Assembly (NCBI RefSeq): GCF_014201615.1
Contig: NZ_JACHEU010000001.1
Location: forward strand, 577,631-641,630
From: Aquamicrobium lusatiense
Lineage (GTDB): Bacteria > Pseudomonadota > Alphaproteobacteria > Rhizobiales > Rhizobiaceae
Direction: 5' to 3'
Length of the DNA stretch: 64,000 bases
Both the position numbers and the translations under genes were made by a program. Below, piece after piece: positions 18,974 through 28,632 of this stretch. Numbering within the stretch: the stretch's first letter is position 1; the number at the start of each line of letters is the position of its first letter. The notes under the pieces are model-generated. The model was not told the origin of the DNA. It did no database searches and worked only from the letters and a program-made list of their open reading frames with translations.

Positions 18974-19786
18974 ATGGAAAATATCTCCGACAAGGGCGCG
19001 GTTTTTCGCGAACTGCACGCTTCAACCTTCGTAATCCCCAATCCGTGGGATGTGGGTACGGCAAGGCTTCTGCAATCGCTGGGCTTCCGGGCGCTTGCAA
19101 CGACCAGCGCGGGCTTCGCCTTCTCGCGGGGCCTGCCGGATGGAGGCGTCAGCTTCGAGGCCATGATTGCCCACTGCCGGGAGATCGTCGGGGCGACGGA
19201 CCTGCCGGTCTCGGCGGATCTGGAAAAGGGCAAGGGTGACAGTCCCGAAAGTGCGGCTGAAACGGTGTTCGCGGCGGCAGCGGCGGGGCTTGCGGGCTGT
19301 TCGCTGGAGGACTTTTCCGGCGACGAAGACAGGCCGATCTATGAATTTTCCCACGCGGTCGAGCGTGTGGCGGCGGCGGTCGAAGCGGCGCGGGCTCTCA
19401 AGAACGATTTCGTGTTCACCGCCCGGGCCGAGAATTTCCTGCATGGCGTTCCCGATCTGGACGATACGATCAGGCGGCTTCAGGCTTTCGGGAACGCGGG
19501 AGCCGATGTTCTCTACGCGCCGGGGCTCGCCGACATCGGCCAGGTGCGCACGCTGTGCGCCGCTCTGGAGAAGCCGGTCAACGTGCTGGCAAATCCCGCC
19601 TTCACCGTTGCCGCTCTCGCCGATGCCGGGGCAAAACGCATTTCGCTCGGCTCGAAGCTGACCACCTGCGCTTTCGGCGCTGTGGAAAGGGCGGCAAGGG
19701 AAATTCTGGAAAGCGGCACCTTCGCCTTCGTCCGCGAGGCCATGGACTTCGACCGTCTGCAGGAAATGTTCCAGCCACTCGATTGA
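18974..19786 (+). CDS. isocitrate lyase/PEP mutase superfamily protein
   Basis: The 270-residue protein has the TIM-barrel pattern of the ICL/PEPM superfamily: FVIPNPWDVGTARLLQSLGF at the start, VSADLEKGKG and GCSLEDFSG in the middle, and FTARAENFLHG with Arg and Glu in the usual places. It lacks the KKCGH loop of true isocitrate lyases, so a C-C or P-C bond lyase acting on a small 2-oxo acid derivative is more likely. The exact substrate is unknown. It stands alone, with a long AT-rich upstream region. Confidence 0.85.
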   Translation: MENISDKGAVFRELHASTFVIPNPWDVGTARLLQSLGFRALATTSAGFAFSRGLPDGGVSFEAMIAHCREIVGATDLPVSADLEKGKGDSPESAAETVFAAAAAGLAGCSLEDFSGDEDRPIYEFSHAVERVAAAVEAARALKNDFVFTARAENFLHGVPDLDDTIRRLQAFGNAGADVLYAPGLADIGQVRTLCAALEKPVNVLANPAFTVAALADAGAKRISLGSKLTTCAFGAVERAAREILESGTFAFVREAMDFDRLQEMFQPLD

Positions 19787-19882
19787 TCGCCCCACCCGCT
19801 ATGCAAACCCATCCTGATGATCTACCACCGGCCAGCCTTCTGGCTGCCTGAAGACAAATCTGCCCGCATCGGAGAGGACTGC

Positions 19883-20875
19883 ATGCCGGACTATGACGTG
19901 TTGTGCATCGGCAATGCCATTGTCGATATCATTGCCCAGAGCGACGAAAGCTTCCTTACCGAGAACGGCATCATCAAGGGTGCGATGAACCTCATCGATG
20001 CCGAACGCGCCGAACAGCTCTATGCGCGCATGGGGCCCGCGGTGGAAGCCTCCGGCGGATCGGCCGGCAACACAGCGGCGGGCATCGCCAGCTTCGGCGG
20101 CAGGGCGGCTTTCTGCGGCAAGGTGGCCGACGATCATCTCGGCGGCATCTATGCGCATGACATCCACGCGCTCGACGTGGCCTTCGACACCGCGCCGCTT
20201 GCCGGCACGCCGCCCACGGCGCGCTGCATGATTTTCGTCACGCCCGATGGCGAGCGTTCGATGAACACCTATCTCGGCGCCTGCGTGGAGTTCGGGCCGG
20301 AGGATATCGAGCCTGAAAAGATCTCCGGTTCGAAAGTCGTCTATTTCGAAGGCTATCTGTGGGACCCGCCGCGCGCAAAGGAAGCGATGCGCGAGGCGGC
20401 GCGGATTGCCCATGAAGCGGGGCGGGAAGTGGCGATGACGCTCTCCGACAGCTTTTGCGTCGACCGCTACCGCGACGAGTTTCTGGAGCTGATGCGCAGC
20501 GGCACAGTCGACATCGTTGTGGCCAACGACCATGAGATCAAGGCGCTTTACCAGACCGCCTCTTTCGACACCGCGCTGGAGGCCCTGCGCAGGGATTGCA
20601 GGCTTGCCGCCGTCACCCGCTCCGAACAGGGTTCGGTGATCGTGCGGGGCGACGAAACCGTGAAGATCGATGCCATTGCGATCCGCGAACTGGTCGACAC
20701 CACCGGCGCCGGTGATCTCTATGCCGCCGGTTTCCTGTTCGGCTACACGCAGGGTCGGTCGCTGGAAGACAGCGGCAGGCTGGGATCGCTCGCCGCCGGG
20801 CTCGTCATCCAGCAGGTCGGCCCCCGCCCGCGCCAGAACCTGCGCGAAGAGGCAGAGCAGGCCGGGCTGCTTTAA
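19883..20875 (+). CDS. PfkB-family carbohydrate kinase, adenosine kinase-like
   Basis: The 330-residue protein starts MPDYDVLCIGNAIVDII and carries the PfkB signatures: a GGSAGNTAAG motif near the N-terminus and the C-terminal DTTGAGDLYAAGFL with the catalytic aspartate. The pattern of N-terminus and lid fits the adenosine kinase-like branch common in rhizobia. Adenosine salvage to AMP is the likely role, but a sugar substrate is possible. ATG at 19883 follows a GGAGAGG ribosome-binding site. It converges on proC with only 10 nt between stops. Confidence 0.85.
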   Translation: MPDYDVLCIGNAIVDIIAQSDESFLTENGIIKGAMNLIDAERAEQLYARMGPAVEASGGSAGNTAAGIASFGGRAAFCGKVADDHLGGIYAHDIHALDVAFDTAPLAGTPPTARCMIFVTPDGERSMNTYLGACVEFGPEDIEPEKISGSKVVYFEGYLWDPPRAKEAMREAARIAHEAGREVAMTLSDSFCVDRYRDEFLELMRSGTVDIVVANDHEIKALYQTASFDTALEALRRDCRLAAVTRSEQGSVIVRGDETVKIDAIAIRELVDTTGAGDLYAAGFLFGYTQGRSLEDSGRLGSLAAGLVIQQVGPRPRQNLREEAEQAGLL

Positions 20876-20885
20876 GCAGCCTGCC

Positions 20886-21701
20886 TCAGCTTCCAAGCTC
20901 GATTGAACGCCTGCGCGCGGCATCGACAGTTTCGGTGATCAGGCGCGTGAGGGCTTCGTCGCCCATCAGCACATCGAGCCCGGCGGCGGTCGTGCCCTTG
21001 TGGCTCGTCACCTGCTGGCGAAGAACACCGGGCTCCTCGCTGCTCGTCGCAGCCATGGTCGCGGCGCCATAGACGGTCTGTACAGCAAGCCGTGCGGCCG
21101 TTTCCGCCGGCAGGCCGGCAGTCCTGGCGGCAGCGATGAGCGCTTCGATGAAGTGGAACACATAGCCGGGGCCGGAGCCGGAAACGGCTGTCACCGCATC
21201 CATCAGCCTCTCGTCGTCGACCGAGGCCACCTCGCCGCTGGCAGCCAGCAGGCCGGCGACGAAATCGCGCGCCTTGTCACTGACATGGCCATTGGCGAAG
21301 ACCACCATCATGCCCTTGCCGATGGCGGCCGGCAGGTTGGGCATGCAGCGGATGACGGGGGTCTTTTCGCCGAGAATGCTCTCGAAGGTAGCGACGCTGG
21401 TGCCGGCGGCGATGCTGACGAAGGTGGTCGCACCATTGCCGAAGCGCGCATAGCCGGCCAGAACATCGCGGATCGCCTGCGGCTTGACCGCGATCACCAC
21501 GATTTTGGGAAAAATGTCGGCCGGCAGCCCCTCAGTGCCTGCAACCGCGGCGCAGCCCAGAGCCGCCGCTTTGGCGCGCAAGTCCTCGTTCGGCTCCACC
21601 ACCACGACTTCAGTTGGCGCGATCCGGCCGGAACCGATCCAGCCCGACAACATGGCGCGGCCCATATGGCCGCAGCCGACGAGAACAAGCTTTGCAGTCA
21701 T
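20886..21701 (-). CDS. proC: pyrroline-5-carboxylate reductase
   Basis: ProC reduces 1-pyrroline-5-carboxylate to proline. The 271-residue protein has the N-terminal Rossmann motif VGCGHMGRAM (Gly9-Gly14), the conserved IRCMPNLPAAIGKG, and the family signature toward the C-terminus (QQVTSHKGTTAAGL). Length is normal. It is convergent with the PfkB gene. Confidence 0.96.
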   Translation of the reverse strand: MTAKLVLVGCGHMGRAMLSGWIGSGRIAPTEVVVVEPNEDLRAKAAALGCAAVAGTEGLPADIFPKIVVIAVKPQAIRDVLAGYARFGNGATTFVSIAAGTSVATFESILGEKTPVIRCMPNLPAAIGKGMMVVFANGHVSDKARDFVAGLLAASGEVASVDDERLMDAVTAVSGSGPGYVFHFIEALIAAARTAGLPAETAARLAVQTVYGAATMAATSSEEPGVLRQQVTSHKGTTAAGLDVLMGDEALTRLITETVDAARRRSIELGS

Positions 21702-21796
21702 CCTGATCCTCCGAACTGACCCGCGTTCTTAACCCGGCCAGCTTCGGCTGGAAAGGCGGTTGACGCAGAGGAGCCCGAGGTTCGGCCCGCCCATGC

Positions 21797-23074
21797 TCAG
21801 CCCCCTGACTGGGGCACCAGGAGCGGCACGATGCGCTCGCTGGTGCTGACCTGCGGGCTCTCCACCTTGCCATATGGGATGCCCAGAGCATTCCAGGTTT
21901 CCACCAGCGCGTCGCGCAGTTCGAGGATCAGCGCGTCGGAATGGAAAGGCGTCGGCGTGATGCGCAGGCGCTCGGTGCCGCGCGGCACGGTCGGGTAGTT
22001 GATCGGCTGGATGTAGATGCCATGGACGCCGAGCAGCCGGTCGCTCGCCATCTTGCACAGCTCGGGATCGCCCACCAGCACCGGCACGATATGGGTCGCG
22101 GACGGCATCACCGGCAGGCCGGCATCGCCGAGGATCTGCTTGGCGCGCGCCGCCTGCCGCTGCTGGGCGTCGCGCTCCTCCTGCGAGGATTTGAGATGGC
22201 GGATCGAGGCGGTCGCCGCCGCCGCCAGCGCCGGGGGCAGGGCGGTGGTGAAGATGAAGCCCGGCGCATAGGAGCGCACGGCGTCGATCACCGCGCTGGT
22301 GCCGGTGATGTAGCCGCCCAGCGTGCCGAACGCCTTGGCAAGCGTGCCCTCGATGATGTCGATGCGGTCGGCCAGTCCCTCGCGCTCGGTGATACCGCCG
22401 CCGCGCGGGCCGTACATGCCCACTGCATGGACCTCATCAATATAGGTCATGGCGTTGTACTTCTCGGCAAGGTCGGCGATCTCCCGGATCGGCGCGATGT
22501 CGCCGTCCATGGAATAGACGCTTTCGAACACGATCAGCTTGGCGCGCTCGCGCCCGGCGGCCTGAAGCAGGCTTTCCAGATGGCCGACGTCGTTGTGGCG
22601 GAAGATGCGCTTTTCAGCGCCCGAGCGCCGCACGCCCTCGATCATCGAGGCGTGGTTGAGCTCGTCCGACAGGATCAGGCAATTGGGCAGAAGCCGCGCG
22701 ATGGTGGAGATCGCCGCCTCGTTGGAGACGAAGCCGGAGGTGAAGACGAGCCCGGCTTCCTTGCCGTGCAGGTCGGCCAGTTCCCGTTCCAGCTCGACCA
22801 GCGGATTGCTGGTGCCGGAAATGTTGCGGGTGCCGCCGGCGCCCGAGCCCATGCGGCCGGCAGCGTCCTGGAAGGCGCTGACGACGGCCGGGTGCTGGCC
22901 CATGCCCAGATAATCGTTCGAGCACCAGACCGTGATCTCGCGCGTGTCGGCGCCGGTGCGCCACAGGGCGCGTGGAAACTTGCCGACCATGCGTTCCAGA
23001 TCGGCGAACACGCGGTAGCGGCGCTCGGCATGTAACTGGTCGATGGCGTCTTCGAAGAACCTTTGATAGTTCAT
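21797..23074 (-). CDS. hemA: 5-aminolevulinate synthase
   Basis: This PLP enzyme condenses glycine and succinyl-CoA to 5-aminolevulinate, the alphaproteobacterial first step of haem synthesis. The 425-residue protein has [10 protein letters not shown] near the N-terminus, [17 protein letters not shown], and the PLP-binding lysine in [18 protein letters not shown] at 23074 gives the family start ([12 protein letters not shown]); the frame upstream is not conserved. With hemE and hemJ it makes three haem genes in the window. The 5' region contains nested palindromes. Confidence 0.96.
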   Translation of the reverse strand: MNYQRFFEDAIDQLHAERRYRVFADLERMVGKFPRALWRTGADTREITVWCSNDYLGMGQHPAVVSAFQDAAGRMGSGAGGTRNISGTSNPLVELERELADLHGKEAGLVFTSGFVSNEAAISTIARLLPNCLILSDELNHASMIEGVRRSGAEKRIFRHNDVGHLESLLQAAGRERAKLIVFESVYSMDGDIAPIREIADLAEKYNAMTYIDEVHAVGMYGPRGGGITEREGLADRIDIIEGTLAKAFGTLGGYITGTSAVIDAVRSYAPGFIFTTALPPALAAAATASIRHLKSSQEERDAQQRQAARAKQILGDAGLPVMPSATHIVPVLVGDPELCKMASDRLLGVHGIYIQPINYPTVPRGTERLRITPTPFHSDALILELRDALVETWNALGIPYGKVESPQVSTSERIVPLLVPQSGG

Positions 23075-23091
23075 TTTCGGGTCCCGTTGGA

Positions 23092-23135
23092 GCAATTCCG
23101 GGAAACGAACGAAACGGCTTTCCGTACGGAATTGC
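23092..23135. repeat. nested palindromes in the hemA/dadA-like intergenic region
   Basis: TTCCGTACGGAA (23120-23131) is a perfect 12-bp palindrome. A second inverted repeat, GCAATTCC (23092-23099) with GGAATTGC (23128-23135), overlaps it. They lie just upstream of the hemA start, where a regulator could bind or the leader could fold. Confidence 0.6.
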
Positions 23136-23288
23136 GCATGACAATGAGGAAGGCAGTATCGCAATTTCAAGGAAAGCGGACTGCTCAGGTTGATGCGATC
23201 ATAATGCCGGCGGCCTTTGGCGTCCACGCAAGCCGTTCGGTCAAAATGCCACGCCTGCGGTGACGGGCGCGGCCAAAGAGGTGCGGGC

Positions 23289-24539
23289 ATGAGGATACTG
23301 GTTCTTGGGGCGGGCGCGGTCGGCACGGCGGCGGCATATTACCTTGCCCGCGACGGCCATGAAGTGACGGTGATCGAGCGCCATGCGGTGCCGGCCTCCG
23401 GCACCAGCTACGCCAATGGCGGGCTGGTCTCGCCGGGCGACGCCACCGCATGGGCCTCGCCGGAAGCGCTGAAGACCTTCGTGCGCGGCATGTTCAACCA
23501 TGATCTCGGCATCCGGGTGCGGCTCGGCCGCGATCCTTATCTGTTCGCCTGGGGTCTGCGTTTCCTGCGCCAGTGCACGCAGGCCCGCAAACGCGCCAAC
23601 ACTCTTCCGAAGCTGCGGCTCGCCCTTTATTCGCGCGACAGCATCAATGCCCTGTCGGACGAAACCGGCATCACCTATGACGACCGGCGCAAGGGCATCC
23701 TCTATCTGTCGCGCAGCCGCGAAAGCCTAGACGCGGCGGCACGAAACTATGGGTTCCTCGCCGATCACGGCCTGCCGATCGAGGTTGTCGATCCGGAGCG
23801 GATGGCCGGGATCGATCCGGGCCTTGCCGGCGCGCGGCATCATTTTGCCGGCGCCATCTATTCCCCGACCGACCAGACCGGTGATTCGCGCCTGTTCGCG
23901 ACGCGGCTGGCAACCTATGCGACTGAGAAACTCGGCGTCGATTTCCGCTTCAACACCACGGTCGAAGGGCTCGATACCGAGGGTGATGCGGTGCGGGCGG
24001 TGCGCACGGATGCCGGGCCGTTCACCGCCGACAACGTGGTTCTCGCCATGGGGCCGGAGAGCGGGTTGCTCGGCCGCCGTCACGGGCTCGACCTGCCGAT
24101 CTATCCGGTCAAGGGCTATGCGGCGACCATTCCGCTGGAGGACGAAGGCAAGGGCCCGACCATGGGCGGCGCGGACGAGGACCGCTACGTCGCCTATTCG
24201 CGCCTCGGCAACCGGCTGCGGCTGTCCTGCACGGCCGAATTCACCGGCTTCGACCGGACGTTCCGGAAGCAGGATTTCGCGCCCATGTTCCGCACCGCGC
24301 ACGAGCTTTTCCCCGGCGCCTTCGATGAAGCGAAAGCCGAACTGTGGGCGGGCCTGCGCCCCATGATGCCCAGATCCGTTCCGGTTCTGGGGCGCGCGCG
24401 CTACCGCAACCTCTACCTCGACACCGGCCACGGTCATCTCGGCTGGACGCTTGCCGCGGGCTCCGGCCGGCTGCTGGCGGATCTGGTTGCCGGGCGTTCG
24501 CCTGAGATCGACACCGAGGGTCTGCTCTACGGGAATTGA
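23289..24539 (+). CDS. D-amino acid dehydrogenase (DadA-like FAD oxidoreductase)
   Basis: The 416-residue protein begins with an FAD-binding Rossmann motif ([18 protein letters not shown], residues 3-20). It has the DadA-type segments [19 protein letters not shown] and, at the C-terminus, [17 protein letters not shown]. DadA oxidises D-amino acids to 2-oxo acids and passes electrons to quinones at the inner membrane. ATG at 23289 was chosen because the nucleotide-binding motif begins there. It is divergent from hemA. Confidence 0.88.
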   Translation: MRILVLGAGAVGTAAAYYLARDGHEVTVIERHAVPASGTSYANGGLVSPGDATAWASPEALKTFVRGMFNHDLGIRVRLGRDPYLFAWGLRFLRQCTQARKRANTLPKLRLALYSRDSINALSDETGITYDDRRKGILYLSRSRESLDAAARNYGFLADHGLPIEVVDPERMAGIDPGLAGARHHFAGAIYSPTDQTGDSRLFATRLATYATEKLGVDFRFNTTVEGLDTEGDAVRAVRTDAGPFTADNVVLAMGPESGLLGRRHGLDLPIYPVKGYAATIPLEDEGKGPTMGGADEDRYVAYSRLGNRLRLSCTAEFTGFDRTFRKQDFAPMFRTAHELFPGAFDEAKAELWAGLRPMMPRSVPVLGRARYRNLYLDTGHGHLGWTLAAGSGRLLADLVAGRSPEIDTEGLLYGN

Positions 24540-24624
24540 CCGCCGCAGGTCCGATTTCGGTTGACGGGCGTGGCCATGTGGTCATGTTACGGCTCTCGCG
24601 AATTCCGTCGTTTCAGGAGGCACC

Positions 24625-25224
24625 ATGGCTGACGAAGCGCTTGTCGTCATCGATCTGCAGAACGATTTCTGCCCGGGTGGAGCGCTGGCGGTTGCCGGCG
24701 GGGACGAGATCGTGCCGCTGGTCAACGATCTCATTCGCAGCGCCGATCATGTCATCATGACGCAGGACTGGCACCCGGCGGGGCATTCCAGCTTCGCCTC
24801 CAGCCATCCGGGGCATCAGCCCTACCAGAGCGTCACCATGCCCTATGGCGAGCAGACGCTGTGGCCCGATCACTGCATCCAGGGCAGCCGCGGCGCGGAG
24901 TTCCATACCGGCCTTGCCTGGGCAAAGGCCGAGCTTGTCATCCGCAAGGGTTTCCGTCCGGCCATCGACAGCTATTCCGCCTTCTTCGAGAACGACCGCA
25001 CCACGCCGACCGGCCTTGCCGGCTACCTGCGCGAACGCGGCATCGGCTCGATCACGCTCGCCGGCCTCGCCACGGATTTCTGCGTCGCCTATTCGGCGCT
25101 GGATGCGGTGAAGCTCGGCTTTTCCGCCACGGTGCGGCTCGCCGCATGCCGTGGCATCGATCTCAATGGCTCGCTCGACGCCATGACCGGCAGGATGCGC
25201 GACGCCGGCGTCACCCTGCTCTGA
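24625..25224 (+). CDS. pncA: nicotinamidase
   Basis: PncA hydrolyses nicotinamide to nicotinate for NAD salvage. The 199-residue protein has the catalytic triad Asp10 (VVIDLQNDF), Lys108 (IRKGF) and Cys153 (LATDFCVAY). The metal-binding residues Asp48, His50 (TQDWHP) and His83 (PDHC) are also present. A GGAGG-type ribosome-binding site precedes the ATG. The next NAD-salvage gene, pncB, is about 8 kb away. The antiporter gene follows 43 nt downstream. Confidence 0.96.
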   Translation: MADEALVVIDLQNDFCPGGALAVAGGDEIVPLVNDLIRSADHVIMTQDWHPAGHSSFASSHPGHQPYQSVTMPYGEQTLWPDHCIQGSRGAEFHTGLAWAKAELVIRKGFRPAIDSYSAFFENDRTTPTGLAGYLRERGIGSITLAGLATDFCVAYSALDAVKLGFSATVRLAACRGIDLNGSLDAMTGRMRDAGVTLL

Positions 25225-25267
25225 CGCTTAAAATCCGACAGATCCGACACAGAACAAGGAGAACCGG

Positions 25268-26686
25268 GTGAACGCTGCTGCAATGCGAATGGCCGTCCTC
25301 GTGCTGGCGGGACTTTCCGCCACTCCCGCCCTTGCGGCGGAAGCGCTGCCGGGCGCGCAGATGTCGCTGTGGTGGGCGCTGCCCTTCGCCGGCCTGCTCC
25401 TGTGCATCGCCACCGGGCCGCTGCTGTTCCACCATTTCTGGGAGCATCACTATGGCAAGATCGCCGCCGTGTGGGCCGCCCTGGTGATCGTACCGCTGGC
25501 GGCTTCCTATGGCGTTGCGGCGGCAGGCGAGGCGGTGCTGCATGCCATGCTGCTGGAGTACATGTCGTTCATTATCCTCCTGTTTGCGCTGTTCACCATT
25601 TCGGGCGGCATCCTGATTTCCGGCAACATTCACGGCACGCCGCTGTTCAATGCCGGCCTGCTTCTGGTCGGCTCCATCCTCGCCTCGGTGATCGGCACCA
25701 CCGGCGCCTCGATGATCCTGATCCGGCCCATCATCCGCGCCAACGACAACCGGCCCTTCAACGCCCATGTCGTGGTGTTCTTCATCTTCCTTGTGTCGAA
25801 CATCGGCGGCTCGCTGACGCCGCTGGGCGACCCCCCGCTGTTCGTCGGCTTCCTGCGCGGCGTCGACTTCTTCTGGACCACCGTGCATCTGTTGCCCGAT
25901 ACGCTTTTCGTCGGCGGTCTGGTGCTTGCCATCTTCTTCGTGCTCGACACCATCCTCTACAGGCGCGAGCAGCGCGCACCGAAGATCAAGGATCCGACGC
26001 CGGATTCGAAAGTGCGCATCCTCGGCCTCGTCAACATTCCGCTGCTGGCCGGCGTCATCGGCGCCATTCTCATGTCGGCGGCGTGGAAGCCGGGCGTCGA
26101 GTTCACCATTCAGGGCGTGCATGTCGAGCTGCAGAACCTCGTGCGCGACGCCATCATCGTGGCGCTGGCGTTGATTTCGCTGGTGGTGTCGCCGAAAAAA
26201 TACCGTTCCGCCAACGGCTTCAACTGGGAGCCGATCCTCGAGGTGGCGAAGCTGTTCGCGGCGATCTTCATCTGCATCGTGCCGGTGGTGGCGATCCTGC
26301 GCGCCGGCATGGACGGAGCGCTCGCCCCGCTCGTCGCGCTGGTGACGACGGCTTCGGGCCAGCCCAACGACATGGCCTATTTCTGGATGACCGGCATCCT
26401 GTCGTCCTTCCTCGACAACGCACCGACCTATCTAGTGTTCTTCGAGCTGGCCGGCGGCAACCCGCAGGAGCTGATGACCACCTTCGCCACCACGCTGGCG
26501 GCTATCTCGGCCGGCGCGGTGTTCATGGGGGCCAACACCTATATCGGCAACGCGCCGAACTTCATGGTCTATGCCATCGCCCGCAACCAGGGTGTCCGCA
26601 TGCCGGGCTTCTTCGGTTACATGCTGTGGTCAGGCGTGGTGCTGCTGCCCATCTTCGTCCTGTCGAGCTTCATCTTCTTTGGGTAG
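25268..26686 (+). CDS. NhaD-like sodium:proton antiporter (ion transporter superfamily)
   Basis: The 472-residue protein has a signal-like N-terminus (MAVLVLAGLSATPALAAEA) and about eleven to twelve membrane segments. NIGGSLTPLGDPPLFVGFL and SSFLDNAPTYLVFFELAGG, together with GANTYIGNAPNFMVYAIA, are typical of the NhaD/ArsB ion-transporter group. Na+/H+ exchange is inferred from the family; other anions or ions are possible. The start is GTG at 25268 after an AAGGAG ribosome-binding site. It is probably cotranscribed with pncA and the next small gene. Confidence 0.85.
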   Translation: MNAAAMRMAVLVLAGLSATPALAAEALPGAQMSLWWALPFAGLLLCIATGPLLFHHFWEHHYGKIAAVWAALVIVPLAASYGVAAAGEAVLHAMLLEYMSFIILLFALFTISGGILISGNIHGTPLFNAGLLLVGSILASVIGTTGASMILIRPIIRANDNRPFNAHVVVFFIFLVSNIGGSLTPLGDPPLFVGFLRGVDFFWTTVHLLPDTLFVGGLVLAIFFVLDTILYRREQRAPKIKDPTPDSKVRILGLVNIPLLAGVIGAILMSAAWKPGVEFTIQGVHVELQNLVRDAIIVALALISLVVSPKKYRSANGFNWEPILEVAKLFAAIFICIVPVVAILRAGMDGALAPLVALVTTASGQPNDMAYFWMTGILSSFLDNAPTYLVFFELAGGNPQELMTTFATTLAAISAGAVFMGANTYIGNAPNFMVYAIARNQGVRMPGFFGYMLWSGVVLLPIFVLSSFIFFG

Positions 26687-26705
26687 GGGCACTTCCGGAA
26701 GAAAG

Positions 26706-27131
26706 GTGAAACTGCGCCGGTCATCGCCGGTCGCGGCGGTTCTGGCCGGTGTTCTTGCAGTTTCGGCAACGATGTCGTTCGCGCAGGAAAGCCGGATATG
26801 GCCGGATACGAGCTCGGGAACGATGGAGTTCGCCCCGGTCGGAGCCGTCGACTACAGCATCGGTTACGCCAGTGTCGGCTACGATCATTTCGAGACGGAA
26901 ATCATGGTCTCATGGCGCGATCGCGGGGAGAGGACGCAGCTTTTGTTCAGCGGCATTCAGGACAAGCCGCCGGCACAGATGACGGCCAGAGGCAACCTTC
27001 TGTGTGTCGTCGCGCAATATTGCGCGCGCTATCAGGACGTCTGTTCAGCGCTGGCGACCTGCTACGCATATGATGCCGGACAAAAGCAGTTCGTCGAAGA
27101 GGATGCCGAAGGGGAAGCCGTCCCGCGCTGA
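26706..27131 (+). CDS. small secreted protein of unknown function
   Basis: The 141-residue product, starting at GTG 26706, has a classic signal peptide with a hydrophobic core (AAVLAGVLAVSATMSFAQ) and a likely cleavage after the AQ near residue 27. The mature part has four closely spaced cysteines (LLCVVAQYCARYQDVC and ATCYAY) and a Trp/Tyr-rich middle. No family was recognised. It sits 19 nt after the antiporter and probably belongs to the same operon. The start was inferred from the signal peptide; an in-frame ATG further upstream lies inside the antiporter gene. Confidence 0.7.
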   Translation: MKLRRSSPVAAVLAGVLAVSATMSFAQESRIWPDTSSGTMEFAPVGAVDYSIGYASVGYDHFETEIMVSWRDRGERTQLLFSGIQDKPPAQMTARGNLLCVVAQYCARYQDVCSALATCYAYDAGQKQFVEEDAEGEAVPR

Positions 27132-27148
27132 AGGCGCGGCCGGGTGCG

Positions 27149-27880
27149 TCAGCCGATCCCCACATAGCGCCTGAGCGCCGACGGGTCGGCCTTCAGCTCC
27201 GCGATCGCCACCGTCTCGCGGCTGTGGCCGTTTTCGATGAAGGTCACGCGGTCGGCCAGTGCAAGCACGGCCTCGGCCCGCTGCTCGACCAGTATGGTCG
27301 ATACCCCGCGGTGCCGCAGCGCCAGAACCGTCTCGCGGATCTTCTGGATCATCGACGGCATCAGCCCCTCGGTCGGCTCGTCCAGCAACAGGATTTGGGG
27401 TTCGAGGCAAAGCGCGCGCGCCATGGCCAGCATCTGCTGCTCGCCGCCGGAAAGCGTGCCGGACTGCTGTTTCAGCCGCTCGCGCAGCAACGGAAAGAGA
27501 TCGAGCACGCTTTCCAGCGTGTCGGTGCCCTTTCTGCGCGTGTTGAGGCCAATTTCCAGATTTTCCCGCACCGTCATTTCGGCGAACAGCCGCCTTCCCT
27601 GCGGCACATAGCCGATGCCGCGCTTCGGCACCTCATGCGCGGCAAGCTCCGTCAGCTCGGTGCTGCCCGAGGGGCCGTTTTCGGGGCCGTTCATGACGAT
27701 GGAGCCGGAGCGGGGCCGCACCAGTCCCATAATGGCTTTCAGCGTGGTCGTCTTGCCGGCGCCGTTGCGCCCCATCAGGCACAGCACCTCGCCCTTGTGC
27801 AGCGCAAGCTCCAGCCCGTGCAGCACCTGCACCTCGCCATAGAAGCAGTCGAGCCCGGAGACGTTCAGAAGCGCGCTCAT
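27149..27880 (-). CDS. livF: branched-chain amino acid-type ABC transporter ATP-binding protein (LivF-like)
   Basis: The 243-residue ATPase has Walker A GRNGAGKTT, the LSGGEQQMLA signature and Walker B LLLDEPTEGLMP. The length and the YGEVQVLHG start are typical of LivF/UrtE proteins. It is the last gene of a five-gene uptake operon and overlaps livG by 4 nt. The ligand of the system is unknown. Confidence 0.92.
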   Translation of the reverse strand: MSALLNVSGLDCFYGEVQVLHGLELALHKGEVLCLMGRNGAGKTTTLKAIMGLVRPRSGSIVMNGPENGPSGSTELTELAAHEVPKRGIGYVPQGRRLFAEMTVRENLEIGLNTRRKGTDTLESVLDLFPLLRERLKQQSGTLSGGEQQMLAMARALCLEPQILLLDEPTEGLMPSMIQKIRETVLALRHRGVSTILVEQRAEAVLALADRVTFIENGHSRETVAIAELKADPSALRRYVGIG

Positions 27881-28632
27881 GCGCCGCCTCCCAGATAGGC
27901 GCGCTGCACGGCCTCGTTGGCGCGGATGGCATCGGGCGTGCCTTCGGCCAGCACCCTGCCCGCCTCCAGCACGGTGATGCGGTCGGCAAGCTGCATGACG
28001 ACGTCCATATTGTGCTCGATCAGCAGCACGGTGGCATTCGCGGCGATCTCGCGCGCCAGCGCGACGAAGTTTTCGATCTCGCCGTCGCCGAGCCCCTGCG
28101 TCGGCTCGTCGAGGATCATCAGGCGGGGTTTGAGCGCCAGCCCCATCGCCACTTCCAGCAGGCGCTGGTGGCCGTAGGCGAGCTGGCCGGCGGGCAGGGA
28201 CGCGCGGCCCGCCAGCCCGACCCGCTCCAGCGCTTCCGTCACCCCGGTCCGCAGCCGGCCCCGAGAGGGGTCCTTAGAGCGGCCATCCGCCAGCGTGCGC
28301 TGTACGGCAAGCGCGACATTGTCGAAGACGCTGAGCTGGGCATAGACGCTGGTGATCTGGAACGTGTAGGCGATGCCGAGCCGCACGCGCCGGTGCGCGG
28401 GCAGGGCGGTTATGTCCGCTCCGTCGAAGATGATGGTGCCGGAGGAGGGCGCGAGACGGCCGCAGACGAGGCTGACGAAGGTCGTCTTGCCGGCGCCGTT
28501 GGGACCGATGATGGCGCGGATCTCTCCCGGGTCGACGGAGAAATCGACGCGGTCGACGGCGCGCAAGCCACCGAAATCGCGCGACAGCGCCCGTGTTTCC
28601 AGAAGCGGGCTCATTTCCGGAAGGGCACTCAT
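27877..28632 (-). CDS. livG: branched-chain amino acid-type ABC transporter ATP-binding protein (LivG-like)
   Basis: The 251-residue ATPase has Walker A GPNGAGKTT, a degenerate LivG-type signature (AYGHQRLLEVAMGLAL) and Walker B LMILDEPTQGLGD. The frame is open upstream, but ATG at 28632 overlaps the livM stop by 4 nt and begins the homologous sequence (MSALPEMSPLLETRAL). It works with LivF on the cytoplasmic side. Confidence 0.92.
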   Translation of the reverse strand: MSALPEMSPLLETRALSRDFGGLRAVDRVDFSVDPGEIRAIIGPNGAGKTTFVSLVCGRLAPSSGTIIFDGADITALPAHRRVRLGIAYTFQITSVYAQLSVFDNVALAVQRTLADGRSKDPSRGRLRTGVTEALERVGLAGRASLPAGQLAYGHQRLLEVAMGLALKPRLMILDEPTQGLGDGEIENFVALAREIAANATVLLIEHNMDVVMQLADRITVLEAGRVLAEGTPDAIRANEAVQRAYLGGGA

